Assembly (NCBI RefSeq): GCF_000337795.1
Contig: NZ_AOLP01000019.1
Location: forward strand, 372,001 to 436,000
Origin: Haloferax denitrificans ATCC 35960
Lineage (GTDB): Archaea > Halobacteriota > Halobacteria > Halobacteriales > Haloferacaceae
Length of the DNA: 64,000 bases
Reading direction: 5' to 3'
Below are positions 17,819-27,709 of this stretch, one piece after another (position 1 is the stretch's first letter; every line of letters begins with the position of its first letter). The position numbers were made by a program, and so were the translations under genes. Below the pieces are notes generated by a model, which saw only the letters and a list, made by a program, of their open reading frames with translations, did no database searches and was not told the origin of the DNA.

Positions 17819-20095
17819 ATGGCTGTAGTCTGGCTGGACGACGTACGGGCCGACGACCTCGACCTGGTCGGCGGGAAAGGCGCGTCGCTGGGTGAACTCA
17901 CGGGTGCGGGGCTCCCCGTGCCGCCGGGATTCGTCGTCACGGCGAGCACGTATCGCGCGTTCATCGAGGACGCGGGCATCGACGACGAGCTGTTCGCCGC
18001 GGTCGAGGTCGACCACGAGGACTCCGCGGCGCTGAAGGAGGCCCACGAGGCGGCCCACGACCTCATCATGGAGACGCCGATGCCGGACGACGTGCGGGAG
18101 GAAATCCTCGACGCCTACCGGAGCGTCGGCGAGGGCGACGCCTTCGTCGCCGTCCGGTCGTCCGCGACGGCCGAGGACCTGCCTGACGCCTCCTTCGCGG
18201 GCCAACAGGAGACGTTCCTCAACGTCACCGAGGAGGACCTCCTCGACCGCGTCAAGGAGTGTTGGGCCTCGCTGTTCTCCGAGCGCGCCATCTACTACCG
18301 CAACCGGAAGGGGTTCCCCCACGACAAGGTCGATATCGCGGTGGTCGTCCAGCAGATGGTCGACGCCGAGAAGTCCGGCGTGATGTTCACCCGGCACCCC
18401 TCGACCGGGAAGAAGGAAATCATCATCGAGGCGGCGTGGGGTCTCGGCGAGGCCGTCGTCTCCGGCACCGTCTCGCCCGACAACTACGTCGTCAGCCGCG
18501 AGAGCGGCGATGTCGAAACCGCGACCATCGCGGACAAGAAGACGATGTGCGTCCGCGACGAGGAAAGCGGCGAGACCGTCATGCGCGACGTGCCGAACGA
18601 CCGCCGCCACGAGCGCGTCCTCACCGACGACGAGGTGTCCCGCCTCCTCGAACTCGGCGAACTGGTCGAAGACCACTACGAGACGCCGCAGGACGTGGAG
18701 TGGGCCGTCTACGAGGGCGAAGTGTACATGCTCCAGTCGCGCCCGATTACGACCATCGCCGAGGGCGACGGCGAGGAAGGCGAAAGCGACAGCGGCGGGA
18801 GCTCGCGGGCGACCGCGACCGGCGACGACGTGCTCATCCGCGGCCTCGGCGCGAGCCCCGGCATCGCCTCCGGCCGCGCCCGCATCGTCACCAAGCTCGA
18901 CCACCTCGACCAGGTGGCCGAGGGCGACATCATCGTCACCGAGATGACCATGCCGGACATGGTGCCCGCGATGAAGCGCGCCGCCGGCATCGTCACCGAC
19001 GAGGGCGGGATGACCTCCCACGCGGCCATCGTCTCCCGCGAACTCGGCGTGCCCGCGGTCGTCGGCACCGGCGACGGGACGAAGACGCTCGAAGACGGCG
19101 AAATCATCACCATCGACGGCGACAAGGGCACCATCCGCGAGGGCGAGGAACCCGAGGAGAAACAGCGCCAGCCCGTCGAGGAGGCCCGCCCCAAGACGCC
19201 CGTCAAGCCGATGACCGCGACCGAGGTCAAGGTCAACGTCTCCATCCCCGAGGCGGGCGAGCGCGCCGCCGCCACGGGCGCAGACGGCGTCGGCCTGCTC
19301 CGCATCGAGCACATGGTCCTGACGCTCGGCAAGACCCCAGAGCGGTTCATCGAGCAGAACGGCGAGCGCGCCTACGTGGACGAAATCGTCTCGGGCGTCC
19401 GCGAGGTCGCAGAGGAGTTCTACCCGCGGCCGGTGCGCGTCCGCACCCTCGACGCGCCGACAGACGAGTTCCGACAGCTGGAGGGCGGCGAGAACGAGCC
19501 GCGCGAGCACAACCCGATGCTCGGCTACCGCGGCATCCGTCGCGGCCTCGACAACCCGAGCGTGTTCCGCCTCGAACTGCAGGCGTTCCGCCGCCTGTTC
19601 GACATGGGCTACGACAACCTCGAAGTCATGTTCCCGCTCGTCAACGACGCGGAGGACGTGCTCCGGGCGAAAGAGCACATGCGCGAGGCCGGCATCGACC
19701 CCGAAAAGCGCGAGTGGGGCGTCATGATAGAGACGCCCGCGGCGGCACTCTGCATCGAGGAGCTCGCCGACGCCGGCATCGACTTCGCCTCCTTCGGCAC
19801 GAACGACCTGACGCAGTACACCCTCGCGGTGGACCGCAACAACGAGCACGTCGCCGACATCTACGACGAACTGCACCCGGCGGTGCTCAAACTCATCGGC
19901 GACACCATCGAGACGTGCCGCGAGGTCGGCGTGAAGACGAGCATCTGCGGGCAGGCCGGCTCGAAGCCCAAGATGGTCCAGTTCCTCGTCGACAAGGGCG
20001 TCAGCTCCATCTCGGCCAACATCGACGCCGTCCGCGACGTGCAACACGAGGTCAAGCGCGTCGAACAGCGGCTCCTCCTCGACTCGGTCCGCTGA
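17819..20095 (+). CDS. ppsA: phosphoenolpyruvate synthase
   Basis: Converts pyruvate and ATP to PEP, AMP and phosphate for gluconeogenesis. 758 residues: N-terminal ATP-grasp domain (to about 330; '[12 protein letters not shown]', [19 protein letters not shown]), the swivelling phosphohistidine domain with GGMTSHAAI and catalytic His401, and the C-terminal TIM barrel with 'EVMFPLVND', 'SFGTNDLTQ' and catalytic Cys710 (SICGQAG). Between domains is a short acidic linker. Pyruvate kinase, the opposing enzyme, lies 5 kb downstream on the same strand, so the pair may be reciprocally controlled. Confidence 0.97.
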   Translation: MAVVWLDDVRADDLDLVGGKGASLGELTGAGLPVPPGFVVTASTYRAFIEDAGIDDELFAAVEVDHEDSAALKEAHEAAHDLIMETPMPDDVREEILDAYRSVGEGDAFVAVRSSATAEDLPDASFAGQQETFLNVTEEDLLDRVKECWASLFSERAIYYRNRKGFPHDKVDIAVVVQQMVDAEKSGVMFTRHPSTGKKEIIIEAAWGLGEAVVSGTVSPDNYVVSRESGDVETATIADKKTMCVRDEESGETVMRDVPNDRRHERVLTDDEVSRLLELGELVEDHYETPQDVEWAVYEGEVYMLQSRPITTIAEGDGEEGESDSGGSSRATATGDDVLIRGLGASPGIASGRARIVTKLDHLDQVAEGDIIVTEMTMPDMVPAMKRAAGIVTDEGGMTSHAAIVSRELGVPAVVGTGDGTKTLEDGEIITIDGDKGTIREGEEPEEKQRQPVEEARPKTPVKPMTATEVKVNVSIPEAGERAAATGADGVGLLRIEHMVLTLGKTPERFIEQNGERAYVDEIVSGVREVAEEFYPRPVRVRTLDAPTDEFRQLEGGENEPREHNPMLGYRGIRRGLDNPSVFRLELQAFRRLFDMGYDNLEVMFPLVNDAEDVLRAKEHMREAGIDPEKREWGVMIETPAAALCIEELADAGIDFASFGTNDLTQYTLAVDRNNEHVADIYDELHPAVLKLIGDTIETCREVGVKTSICGQAGSKPKMVQFLVDKGVSSISANIDAVRDVQHEVKRVEQRLLLDSVR

Positions 20096-20225
20096 GGCCC
20101 GGCGAACGTCGAAGGGCGACCACCCGCGTTCCGTCTTTTCTCGTCCGCGTAGCGGAAGCTGTCGGCTGGGCGACGCGGCGCAATGGAGCGGAACCGATAT
20201 ACTGGGTGTGGTTATAGTGGGATGC

Positions 20226-21299
20226 ATGCAGCGCGCGGCACCGCAGGAGTTCGACCGCGTCCTCTCTTCGATGTGCACCCGACCGCACCCGGCCGCTCGG
20301 AAGGCCGCAGAGCGGTTCTTCGCGACCAACCCCGGCGACCCGGCGACCTATCAGGCCGTCGCCGCACTCGAAGAAGACGCACTCTCGTACCTCGGCGAGA
20401 TTACCGGCCTCTCGGCCCCCAACGGCTACGTGACGAGCGGCGGGACCGAGGCCAACATCCAGGCCATCCGGGCCGCGCGAAACCACGCCCGCGACGACGA
20501 CCCGAACGTCGTCGCCCCCGAGAGCATCCACTTCAGCTTCCAGAAGGCCGCCGACGTGCTCGACGTGGAGCTCCGCGTCGTCCCCGTCGACGACGACTAC
20601 CGCGCGAACGTCGCGGCCGTCCGCGAGGCCGTCGACGACCACACCGTCCTCGTCGCCGGCGTCGCCGGCACGACCGAGTTCGGCCGCGTCGACCCGATTC
20701 CCGAGTTGACCGCGGTCGCCCACGACGCCGGCGCGCTGATGCACGTCGACGCCGCGTGGGGCGGCTTCGTCCTCCCCTTTACCGACCACGAGTGGTCGTT
20801 CGCCCACGCGCCGGTCGACTCGATGACCATCGACCCCCACAAGTACGGGCAGGCGGTCGTCCCCGCCGGCGGCCTGCTGTTCCGCGATAAGTCGGTCGTC
20901 GACTCGCTGGCGGTCGACACGCCGTACCTCGAATCCGCGTCGCAGGCGAGCCTCACCGGCACCCGGAGCGGCGCGGGCGTCGCCTCCGCGGCCGCCGCGA
21001 TGCGCGAACTCTGGCCCGACGGCTACCGCGACGTCTACGAGCGCCAGCAGGCGAACGCCGACTGGCTCTACGACGAACTCCGCGCCCGCGGCTACGACGC
21101 CGTCGAACCCGAACTTCCACTGGTCGCCGCGAGCGTCGACGACGGGCAGTTCGAGTCGCTCCGCGACCTCGGCTGGCGCATCTCGCGGACCGCGAGCGGC
21201 GAACTCCGCATCGTCTGTATGCCGCACGTCTCCCGCGAGTCGCTCCGGGCGTTCCTCTCGGACCTCGACGACCTCCGGTCGGGACCGGCGCGCAACTGA
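20226..21299 (+). CDS. mfnA: MfnA-type L-aspartate/L-tyrosine decarboxylase
   Basis: PLP-dependent group II decarboxylase, 357 residues. The PLP lysine is K206 in [14 protein letters not shown], with HVDAAWGG (about 173-180) providing the Asp that holds the pyridine nitrogen and [10 protein letters not shown] near 71. In methanogens MfnA makes tyramine for methanofuran; in other archaea it makes beta-alanine from aspartate for coenzyme A, which is the likelier role here as halophiles lack methanofuran. ATG 20226 was preferred to a GTG at 20208 because the TATA-like GATATACT at 20196 is 27-30 bases before it. Confidence 0.92.
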   Translation: MQRAAPQEFDRVLSSMCTRPHPAARKAAERFFATNPGDPATYQAVAALEEDALSYLGEITGLSAPNGYVTSGGTEANIQAIRAARNHARDDDPNVVAPESIHFSFQKAADVLDVELRVVPVDDDYRANVAAVREAVDDHTVLVAGVAGTTEFGRVDPIPELTAVAHDAGALMHVDAAWGGFVLPFTDHEWSFAHAPVDSMTIDPHKYGQAVVPAGGLLFRDKSVVDSLAVDTPYLESASQASLTGTRSGAGVASAAAAMRELWPDGYRDVYERQQANADWLYDELRARGYDAVEPELPLVAASVDDGQFESLRDLGWRISRTASGELRIVCMPHVSRESLRAFLSDLDDLRSGPARN

Positions 21300-21348
21300 G
21301 CCGGTCCGAACCTGAAAGCTTACAATCGACTGGCTTCGACCCTCTCGT

Positions 21349-21915
21349 GTGTCTCTCACCGCGTTCGCATCGCTCGCAGACCTGACCGTCAGTCTGTACC
21401 CCGACTTCTCGTGGCTCTCGTCGCTCGTCGAGACGGCCACCGGCTGGGTCGGGTTAGTCATCATCTTCGCCTACTCGTTTCTCATCGCCTTCGCCCTCCC
21501 CGGCGTGAGCGAAATCGTCCTCGCCGCCCCGCTCGACCTCGGGCTACCCTACGGCGCGAAACTCGCGGTCATCATCCTCGTCAGCGGCGCGGGCAAGGCC
21601 GCCGGGAGCGTCTTCGCGTTCCACATCGGCCGCCAGACGACGGAGTCGGGCTACGTCGAGCGGGCGCTCGAACGGCTCCCGGTCGACGTGATGGGCTGGA
21701 CCGAACGCAAGGCCGTCGAAATCGCGCAGAACTGGGGCTTCGCCGGCCTCGCGGCCGCGCTCTGCGTGCCGGGCTTCCCGGACACGCTGTCGATTTACGC
21801 GTTTTCGGTCCTCGAAGACGACTACCTCAGGTTCGCCGCCGCAACGTTCGTTGGCTCCTGCGGCCGACTCGTCGTGACGGTCATCGGCATCGAGGCCGCG
21901 CTGGCGTTCCTCTGA
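21349..21915 (+). CDS. VTT-domain (DedA-like) membrane protein
   Basis: 188 residues from a GTG, about five membrane segments. The central 'GKAAGSVFAFHIGRQ' and the C-terminal 'FPDTLSIYAFSVLEDDYLRF' with 'GSCGRLVV' are the VTT/SNARE-associated family pattern. The expected acidic residue in the first re-entrant loop may be 'LPGVSEIVLAAPLDLG'. Family members act as lipid scramblases or flippases in other organisms. Starts 49 bases after mfnA with no obvious separate TATA box. Confidence 0.82.
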   Translation: MSLTAFASLADLTVSLYPDFSWLSSLVETATGWVGLVIIFAYSFLIAFALPGVSEIVLAAPLDLGLPYGAKLAVIILVSGAGKAAGSVFAFHIGRQTTESGYVERALERLPVDVMGWTERKAVEIAQNWGFAGLAAALCVPGFPDTLSIYAFSVLEDDYLRFAAATFVGSCGRLVVTVIGIEAALAFL

Positions 21916-22015
21916 GCGGGTCGAGGGGCGGCGCGAGCGCCCTGAGCACCCCGAGGGCCGTTCGCGTCGCCCGAGCGCCCGACAATTTATACGCGCGCTC
22001 GGCTTCAGTACCGGT

Positions 22016-22066
22016 GTGACCGCGACGGGACTCCCCGACAACATGCGTATGCGCGCGTTCTTTTAG
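22016..22066 (+). CDS. possible leaderless 16-residue leader peptide upstream of metS
   Basis: A strong TATA-like CAATTTATACG (about 21983-21993) predicts a transcript start at about 22014-22016, exactly where a GTG begins a 16-codon frame ending in TAG at 22066. The peptide contains two internal Met codons (NMRMRAFF at its end). It may be a real micro-protein, a leader peptide for metS, or chance; the transcript could also be non-coding. Nothing else explains such a clear promoter in this 295-base gap. Confidence 0.25.
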   Translation: MTATGLPDNMRMRAFF

Positions 22067-22173
22067 CCGCGGGTGGACCCGCCTTCGGCCGTCGCCTCGG
22101 TAACGTGAGACGGCGGTCGGACCCGGCGAACCTCGGGGCGATATCGCACCGCCAGACAGACGCGTCCGAAGCG

Positions 22174-22190
22174 GCGGGCTTTAGGCCCGC
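22174..22190 (+). promoter_or_regulatory. hairpin overlapping the metS TATA region
   Basis: GCGGGC-TTTAG-GCCCGC, a perfect 6-bp stem with a 5-base loop, 20 bases before the metS ATG. The loop TTTAG is also the only TATA-like sequence at the expected distance (about 27 bases). It may be an operator or, if transcription starts at 22014, an RNA hairpin in a leader. Confidence 0.4.
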
Positions 22191-22210
22191 TTCCGAGATA
22201 CACGACACAG

Positions 22211-24346
22211 ATGAGTCACGAGGACTTCCCCACGGAGAACCCAGCGGTGGTGACGTGTGGACTGCCGTACGCGAACGGCGACCTCCACATCGGCCACCTC
22301 AGAACGTACGTCGGCGGCGACATCTACAGTCGCTCGCTGCGAACACTCGGCCAGCAGACGGCCTTCGTCAGCGGGTCGGACATGCACGGCACGCCGGTCG
22401 CCGTCAACGCCGAGAAGGAGGGCGTCACGCCCGAGGAGTTCGCGCTCCGCCACCACGAGAAGTACGAGGCGACGTTCCCCCGCTTCAACATCGAGTTCGA
22501 CAACTACGGCCACACCCACGACGAGACGAACACCGAACTGACGCAGGAAATCGTCCGGACGCTCGAAGCCGAGGGCTACGTCTACGAGAAGGAGATTCCG
22601 GTCGCCTACGACCCCGAGGCGGACCAGTGGCTCCCCGACCGCTTCGTCGAGGGCGCGTGTCCGTACTGCGGCGCGCACGCCCGCGGCGACGAGTGCGACG
22701 AGGGCTGTGGGCGTCACCTCGAACCCGGCGAAATCGAAGAGCCGACCTCGACGCTCACCGGCAACCCCGCGGAGTACCGCGAGCGCGAGCACAAGTTCTT
22801 CGCGGTCTCCGACCTCCAAGAGTACCTCCAGGAGTTCATCGACCGCCTCGAAGGCACCTCGAACGCCCAGAACCAGCCCCGCGAGTGGATAGAGGGCGAA
22901 CTGCAGGACTGGTGTATCACCCGCGACATGGACTGGGGCATCGACTACCCCGGCGACGAGGGCGACGACCTCGTGCTGTACGTCTGGGTCGACGCGCCAA
23001 TCGAGTACATCTCCTCGACGAAGCAGTACACCGAGCGCGTCGGTGCCGACACGTTCGACTGGGAGGCCGCGTGGAAGGACGCGGGCGTCTCCGAATCCGA
23101 CGCGGGTTCGGAGGCTCGCCGGACGGAGTCCGGCGGTGACATCGTCCACATCATCGGCCGCGACATCATCCAGCACCACACCGTGTTCTGGCCGGCGATG
23201 CTCCGCGGCGCGGGCTACGTCGAGCCGCGCGCGGTCATGGCCTCCGGCTTCATCACGCTCAACGGCAAGGGCTTTTCCACCTCGCGCAACCGCGCCGTCT
23301 GGGCCGACGAGTACCTCGACGAGGGCTTCCACCCCGACCTGCTTCGGTACTACCTCGCCACCAACGGCGGCTTCCAGCAGGACGTGGACTTCTCGTGGTC
23401 GAAGTTCAAAGACCGCGTGAACAGCGAACTCGTCGGCACGGTCGGCAACTTCCTCTACCGGTCGATGCTCTTCGCGTACCGCAACTTCGAGGGGACGCCC
23501 GACGCCGACGTGTCGGAAGAAGTCGAAGCCCGCATCGAGGAGGCCATCGACGAGTTCGAAGCCGGCATCAACGACTACTCCGTCCGGCAGGCCGGCAACG
23601 CCGCCGTTCGCCTCGCCCAGTTCGGCAACGAGTACATCCAGCGCAACGAGCCGTGGAAGCTCACCGACGAGGACCCCGAGGCCGCGGCGCAGGTCATCCG
23701 CGACTGCGTCCAGATTGCGAAGGCCATCGCCGTGCTGTTCTTCCCCGTCGCGCCGGGCAAGATGCAGGCGCTCTGGGAACAGCTCGGCGAGGACGGCTCC
23801 GTGACCGACACCGCCGTCGACGACGCCTTCGAGGCCCCGCCGGCGTCCTTCGGCGAGCCCGAGGCGCTGTTCGAGAAAATCGAAGACGAGCGCGTCGAGG
23901 AACTCAACGAGAAGCTCGAAGCGCGCGTGGCCGAGACGGAATCCGAAAGCGACGAGTCCGACGAGGACGCCGAGAACGATATGGACGCTGACTCCGACGC
24001 CGACATCGACTTCGAACCCATCGCCGACGACCGCATCAGCTTCGAGGAGTTCCAGGACCTCGACATCCGCGTGGGCGAAATCGTCGCCGCCGAGGGCATC
24101 GACGGCGCGGACAAACTCGCCAGGCTCACCGTCGACATCGGCGTCGAAGAGCGCCAAATCGTCGCCGGCATCAAACAGCTCCACGACCTCGACGCGCTTT
24201 CCGGGACGAAGGTCATCATCGTCGCCAACCTCGAAAAGGCCGAACTGTTCGGCGTCGAGTCCAACGGGATGCTGTTGGCCGCGGGCGACGAGGCCGACAT
24301 CCTGACGACCCACGGCGACGCCGTCCCCGGCACGAAAGTTCAGTAA
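22211..24346 (+). CDS. metS: methionyl-tRNA synthetase with C-terminal tRNA-binding domain
   Basis: Charges tRNA-Met; class Ia synthetase of 711 residues. HIGH motif at about 27-30 in LHIGHLRTY, a zinc knuckle with four Cys ('CPYCGAHARGDECDEGC') in the connective peptide, the WCITRDMDWG signature, and the KMSKS loop as GKGFSTSRN, where Ser/Thr replace the usual KMSKS order as in other archaeal MetRS. After an Asp/Glu-rich linker (about 575-605) comes an EMAP/Arc1p-type OB domain ('DIRVGEIVAAEGIDGADKL', 'RQIVAGIKQL', 'ESNGMLLAA'). A T-rich double run ends the gene. Confidence 0.97.
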   Translation: MSHEDFPTENPAVVTCGLPYANGDLHIGHLRTYVGGDIYSRSLRTLGQQTAFVSGSDMHGTPVAVNAEKEGVTPEEFALRHHEKYEATFPRFNIEFDNYGHTHDETNTELTQEIVRTLEAEGYVYEKEIPVAYDPEADQWLPDRFVEGACPYCGAHARGDECDEGCGRHLEPGEIEEPTSTLTGNPAEYREREHKFFAVSDLQEYLQEFIDRLEGTSNAQNQPREWIEGELQDWCITRDMDWGIDYPGDEGDDLVLYVWVDAPIEYISSTKQYTERVGADTFDWEAAWKDAGVSESDAGSEARRTESGGDIVHIIGRDIIQHHTVFWPAMLRGAGYVEPRAVMASGFITLNGKGFSTSRNRAVWADEYLDEGFHPDLLRYYLATNGGFQQDVDFSWSKFKDRVNSELVGTVGNFLYRSMLFAYRNFEGTPDADVSEEVEARIEEAIDEFEAGINDYSVRQAGNAAVRLAQFGNEYIQRNEPWKLTDEDPEAAAQVIRDCVQIAKAIAVLFFPVAPGKMQALWEQLGEDGSVTDTAVDDAFEAPPASFGEPEALFEKIEDERVEELNEKLEARVAETESESDESDEDAENDMDADSDADIDFEPIADDRISFEEFQDLDIRVGEIVAAEGIDGADKLARLTVDIGVEERQIVAGIKQLHDLDALSGTKVIIVANLEKAELFGVESNGMLLAAGDEADILTTHGDAVPGTKVQ

Positions 24347-24408
24347 ACGGCCGCCTCCGACCGATACGCGACCGCCTCCGACCCGACACGCGACCACCCA
24401 CAACCCGA

Positions 24409-24429
24409 TTTTTTCGACGCGCCGTTTTT
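24409..24429 (+). terminator. T-rich terminator after metS
   Basis: T6 at 24409-24414 and T5 at 24425-24429 about 65-80 bases after the metS stop, in an otherwise GC-rich gap. U-tracts of this kind end archaeal transcripts. No strong hairpin seen. Confidence 0.5.
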
Positions 24430-24496
24430 CTCGACGCCGTCCCCGTGTCAGAGACGGACCACAGCGCCTAACTGCGCCGCCCCCCGAGCGTCGCCC

Positions 24497-24802
24497 ATGC
24501 GAATCGGAAGACGGGAAGCGGTCGGAATCGTCGTCGCGCTCGCGGTGTTCGCGGGCGTCGTCGCCGCGGTCACCGGCGGCGGCGCGGGCACCCTGACCGT
24601 CGAACGCGTGGACGAACTCCCGCAGGGACAGGGTGCGGTCGCCTTCGGCAACCTCGACCCCGACCAGCGCGAGACGTTCGCGGAGGCGGTCTCGACCGAC
24701 GAGCCGGTGGCGATACCGAACGAGGCGGCGCGAAACGAGTTCGTCGACCCCGGCTACGTCCGGTACGACGGCGGTATCTACCGGACGACCGTCTCCGACT
24801 GA
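24497..24802 (+). CDS. membrane-anchored small protein, paralogue of the next gene
   Basis: 101 residues. One N-terminal membrane helix ('AVGIVVALAVFAGVVAAVTGG'), then a soluble domain facing outward with 'RVDELPQGQGAVAFGNLDPDQRE' split by a variable stretch and a C-terminal '[19 protein letters not shown]'. I believe this is a haloarchaeal domain of unknown function. The next gene codes for the same domain on a lipoprotein anchor, so the two arose by tandem duplication. Confidence 0.8.
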   Translation: MRIGRREAVGIVVALAVFAGVVAAVTGGGAGTLTVERVDELPQGQGAVAFGNLDPDQRETFAEAVSTDEPVAIPNEAARNEFVDPGYVRYDGGIYRTTVSD

Positions 24803-24873
24803 GTCGGCGTTCGGCGCTCGAATCCCGCGCCGAGACCGGAGCGGCTTTGAACGGCGACGCTGGAGCGCCGGCC

Positions 24874-25161
24874 ATGCGAGTCAGCGTGTTGCTCGCCGCG
24901 GCGCTCGTCCTCTCGACGGGCTGTCTCGGCGGCGGAAGCGGGACAGCGAGGCTGAGCGTCACCCGAGTCGACGACCTCCCGCAGGGCGAGGGAGCCGTCT
25001 CGTATCAGAACCTCGCGCCTGACCAACAGTCGGCGTTCCGGCAGGCGCTCGGGGGCGAGACCGTGACGCTCCGGACGGGAACGGACAGAAACGAGTTCCG
25101 CGACCCCGGCTACGTCAGATACGACGGGAAAATTTACCAAACGACCATTATAGTTGCGTGA
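24874..25161 (+). CDS. small lipoprotein, paralogue of the preceding gene
   Basis: 95 residues from the ATG at 24874. N-terminal signal with lipobox LSTGC (Cys at about 17), then the same domain as the preceding protein ('[22 protein letters not shown]', '[19 protein letters not shown]' in pieces). Thus one copy is held by a membrane helix and the other by a lipid. Function unknown; the shared Tyr/Arg-rich C-terminal motif is the most conserved part. Spacing of 71 bases after its paralogue. Confidence 0.8.
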   Translation: MRVSVLLAAALVLSTGCLGGGSGTARLSVTRVDDLPQGEGAVSYQNLAPDQQSAFRQALGGETVTLRTGTDRNEFRDPGYVRYDGKIYQTTIIVA

Positions 25162-25246
25162 GGTCGACCGAGCGGTCAGTTCGACGGGCGAACTATAGAG
25201 GGTACGTATGCGAACCCGTTACTCGGCACCGAGTTCATCATCGGGC

Positions 25247-25256
25247 TTTTTTATCA
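25247..25256 (+). promoter_or_regulatory. TATA-like box of pyk
   Basis: TTTTTTATCA centred about 25 bases before the ATG at 25276; the T run may also help terminate the upstream lipoprotein transcript. Confidence 0.55.
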
Positions 25257-25275
25257 GTCACTCGTAGGCGGTGCC

Positions 25276-27033
25276 ATGAGAAACGCAAAAATCGTCTGCA
25301 CCCTCGGTCCCGCGTCGTTCGACCGAGAGACGATTCGCGGGCTCGCCGACGCCGGTATGAGCGTCGCCCGGATGAACGCGAGCCACGGCAACGTCGAACA
25401 CCGGTCCGACGTCATCGACAGCATCCGCGCCGTCGACGACGCGACCGACGAACCGCTCGCGGCCATGCTCGACCTGCAGGGTCCCGAAGTACGAACCGCC
25501 GAAATCGACGAGGACATCTACCTCGAAACCGGAAGCGAGGTCCGCTTCTACGAGGGCGACGACGCCACCCCCGAGGCAGTCGGACTGTCGTACTCCATCA
25601 CCGCCGCGGAGTCCGGCGACACCATCCTCCTCGACGACGGTCGCATCGAGGCCACCGTCGAGTCCGTCGAAGACGACGCGGTCCACGCGACCATCGTCTC
25701 CGGCGGGAAGCTCAGTTCGCGCAAGGGCGTGAACGTCCCCGGCGTCGACCTCGACATCGACCTCATCACCGACTCCGACTACGAGAACCTGAAGCTCGCC
25801 GCGGAGAAGGAAGTCGACTACGTCGCCGCCTCGTTCATCCGCGACGCCGAGGACGTCTACACCATCAGCGACACCCTCGAGAACCTCGGCGCGGAGATTC
25901 CCATCATCGCCAAAATCGAGCGCGCCGGCGCGGTCGAGAACCTCGACGAAATCATCCAGGCGGCCCACGGCGTGATGGTCGCCCGCGGCGACCTCGGCGT
26001 CGAGTGCCCGCTCGAAGAGGTGCCCATCATCCAGAAGCGCACCATCCGCAAAGCGCAGGCCGCGGGCGTGCCGGTCATCACCGCGACCGAGATGCTCGAC
26101 TCGATGGTCCGCTCGCGCCGCCCGACCCGCGCGGAGGCGTCCGACGTGGCCAACGCCGTCCTCGACGGCACCGACGCCGTGATGCTCTCGGGCGAGACCG
26201 CCGTCGGCGACCACCCCATCCGCGTCGTCGATACGATGTCCCGCATCGTCAAGGAAGTCGAGGCCAGCCCCGAGTACGACGAGAGCCAAGAACAGCGCGT
26301 CCCGACCGCCGACGAGGGCTCCCGCACGGAGGCGCTGGCCCGCTCGGCGCGCTACCTCGCCCGCGACGTGAACGCCGCGGCCGTCGTCGCCGTCTCCGAG
26401 TCCGGCTACACCGCCCGGAAGACCGCGAAGTTCCGCCCCGGCGTCCCCGTCGTCGCCGTCACGCCGAACGACCGGACGCGCCGCCAGCTCGCCGTCTCGT
26501 GGGGCGTCTCGGCGCAGTACGCCGACTACAGCCCGAGCGTCGAGGGCGTCATGGACGACGCCGTCACCGCCGCGCTCGACGCCGGCGTCGCCGAGTCCGG
26601 CGACACCATCGTCGTCCTCTCCGGCATGATGACGGAGCTCGAAGGGACGAACACGACGAACATGCTCAAGGTCCACGTCGCCGCCGAGCCCGTCGCCACG
26701 GGCCGGAAAATCGTCAGCGGCCGCGTCGCCGGCCCCCTCTACCGCACCGAGGACGGCGACCTCACGGACGTCCCCGAGGGCGCGATTCTCGCGCTGTCGG
26801 CCGAGTTCGACGGCGAGTTCGACGGCGACGCCGACAAGCTCGCCGGCATCGTCGACGCCCGCGCGGGCATGACCGGCTACCCGGCGCTCGTCGCGCGCGA
26901 GCTCGACATCCCGATGGTGTCGGGCGCGCCGCTTCCGAAGACCATCGCGCAGGGCGCGACCGTCACGCTCCACGCCGAGCGCGGCATCGTCTACGAGGGC
27001 GACGTCATCAACCACGACCGCGACAGCCGGTAG
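25276..27033 (+). CDS. pyk: pyruvate kinase with C-terminal swivelling-domain extension
   Basis: Last step of glycolysis (PEP + ADP to pyruvate + ATP). 585 residues: '[10 protein letters not shown]' start, '[10 protein letters not shown]', '[15 protein letters not shown]' with the catalytic Lys/Glu region, [10 protein letters not shown] and '[12 protein letters not shown]'. After the normal end near 475 there is about 100 more residues resembling the PEP-utilising phosphohistidine domain, as in some Bacillus-type kinases. In ppsA the active motif is MTSHAAIV; here it is MTGYPALV, so Tyr535 replaces the phosphorylated His and the domain cannot accept phosphate. A regulatory role is likely. Confidence 0.96.
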   Translation: MRNAKIVCTLGPASFDRETIRGLADAGMSVARMNASHGNVEHRSDVIDSIRAVDDATDEPLAAMLDLQGPEVRTAEIDEDIYLETGSEVRFYEGDDATPEAVGLSYSITAAESGDTILLDDGRIEATVESVEDDAVHATIVSGGKLSSRKGVNVPGVDLDIDLITDSDYENLKLAAEKEVDYVAASFIRDAEDVYTISDTLENLGAEIPIIAKIERAGAVENLDEIIQAAHGVMVARGDLGVECPLEEVPIIQKRTIRKAQAAGVPVITATEMLDSMVRSRRPTRAEASDVANAVLDGTDAVMLSGETAVGDHPIRVVDTMSRIVKEVEASPEYDESQEQRVPTADEGSRTEALARSARYLARDVNAAAVVAVSESGYTARKTAKFRPGVPVVAVTPNDRTRRQLAVSWGVSAQYADYSPSVEGVMDDAVTAALDAGVAESGDTIVVLSGMMTELEGTNTTNMLKVHVAAEPVATGRKIVSGRVAGPLYRTEDGDLTDVPEGAILALSAEFDGEFDGDADKLAGIVDARAGMTGYPALVARELDIPMVSGAPLPKTIAQGATVTLHAERGIVYEGDVINHDRDSR

Positions 27034-27077
27034 GAGTGCGGTAGCCCTTTCCCGCCTCGACGCCTACCCACGAATCG

Positions 27078-27314
27078 ATGTCCCGCGCACCCTCTCCCGA
27101 GGCCGACGACGACCGCGACGCTGACGGCGACGGCGAGTGGCGCTTCGGCGTCGACGACGTCGGTCCCGACGGCATCATCGACGACGAACCCGAGATCGAA
27201 CAACTCCCCATCGAGCCCGAGTCGCCGCGGGCCGAGAACGTCGCGTTCGTCCTCATCGGCGTCCTTCTCGCGGTCGGCCTCATCGTCGTCACCGTGTTCC
27301 CGGGCGCGTTCTGA
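27078..27314 (+). CDS. small acidic single-span membrane protein
   Basis: 78 residues: an N-terminal Asp/Glu-rich half (about 1-52), then one C-terminal membrane helix 'VAFVLIGVLLAVGLIVVTV' ending in 'FPGAF'. Tail-anchored layout, probably with the acidic part in the cytoplasm. Conserved-looking haloarchaeal protein; function unknown. It follows pyk by 44 bases and may share its transcript. Confidence 0.75.
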   Translation: MSRAPSPEADDDRDADGDGEWRFGVDDVGPDGIIDDEPEIEQLPIEPESPRAENVAFVLIGVLLAVGLIVVTVFPGAF

Positions 27315-27709
27315 GCGACCCGCCGGACGCCGACCGCGACTCGTCGCAACCGCTGAGGTCGGCCGCCGCTCCGTCTCCGACTTTCCGTTTTGATAATCGG
27401 GACTGTTGATTTATGTGACCCCGAGGGAAACCACCGCCAACCACCCGACCGGGACGGGCGAAGCGAGCGACACGGCGCACCCTCCGCGTCGGTCGCCGCG
27501 TCGATTCTCCCCGCGGCGCCCCGGGCTCCGACGCCGACGGGGCCGCGCCGGGACGGGCTCGGCCGCCGCGACGGCTTCCCTCCCGGTCGTCGCGCGGCCG
27601 CCGAAACCGGCCGCCGCCGGGACGAACACCGAGACGACAAGATGACACACGACCGACGACGCGGACACGACCGACGACCCGCCCCGCCCGACCCGGAGGG
27701 ACGCGAACA
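27315..27709 (+). other. 395-base gap with promoter and unusual long leader
   Basis: No convincing gene. A TATA-like GATTTATG at about 27405-27412 predicts a start near 27435, which would give the next gene a leader of about 275 bases, unusual where most mRNAs are leaderless. The stretch is rich in short purine/pyrimidine repeats (CGACGA, CCGCCG) and lacks codon bias. A frame ending at 27713 overlaps the next start as GTGA; its last 23 codons from an ATG near 27642 could be an upstream peptide. Confidence 0.5.

Noticed and set aside
17399..20329. Nearly 1,000-codon open frame on the minus strand across ppsA
   Set aside because: It is the antisense of a complete, well-conserved gene; high GC at third positions keeps antisense frames free of stops. 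The protein is Val/Arg/Asp low complexity.
23900..24060. Possible frameshift in metS at an acidic stretch
   Set aside because: The frame is continuous; it is an Asp/Glu linker before the tRNA-binding domain.
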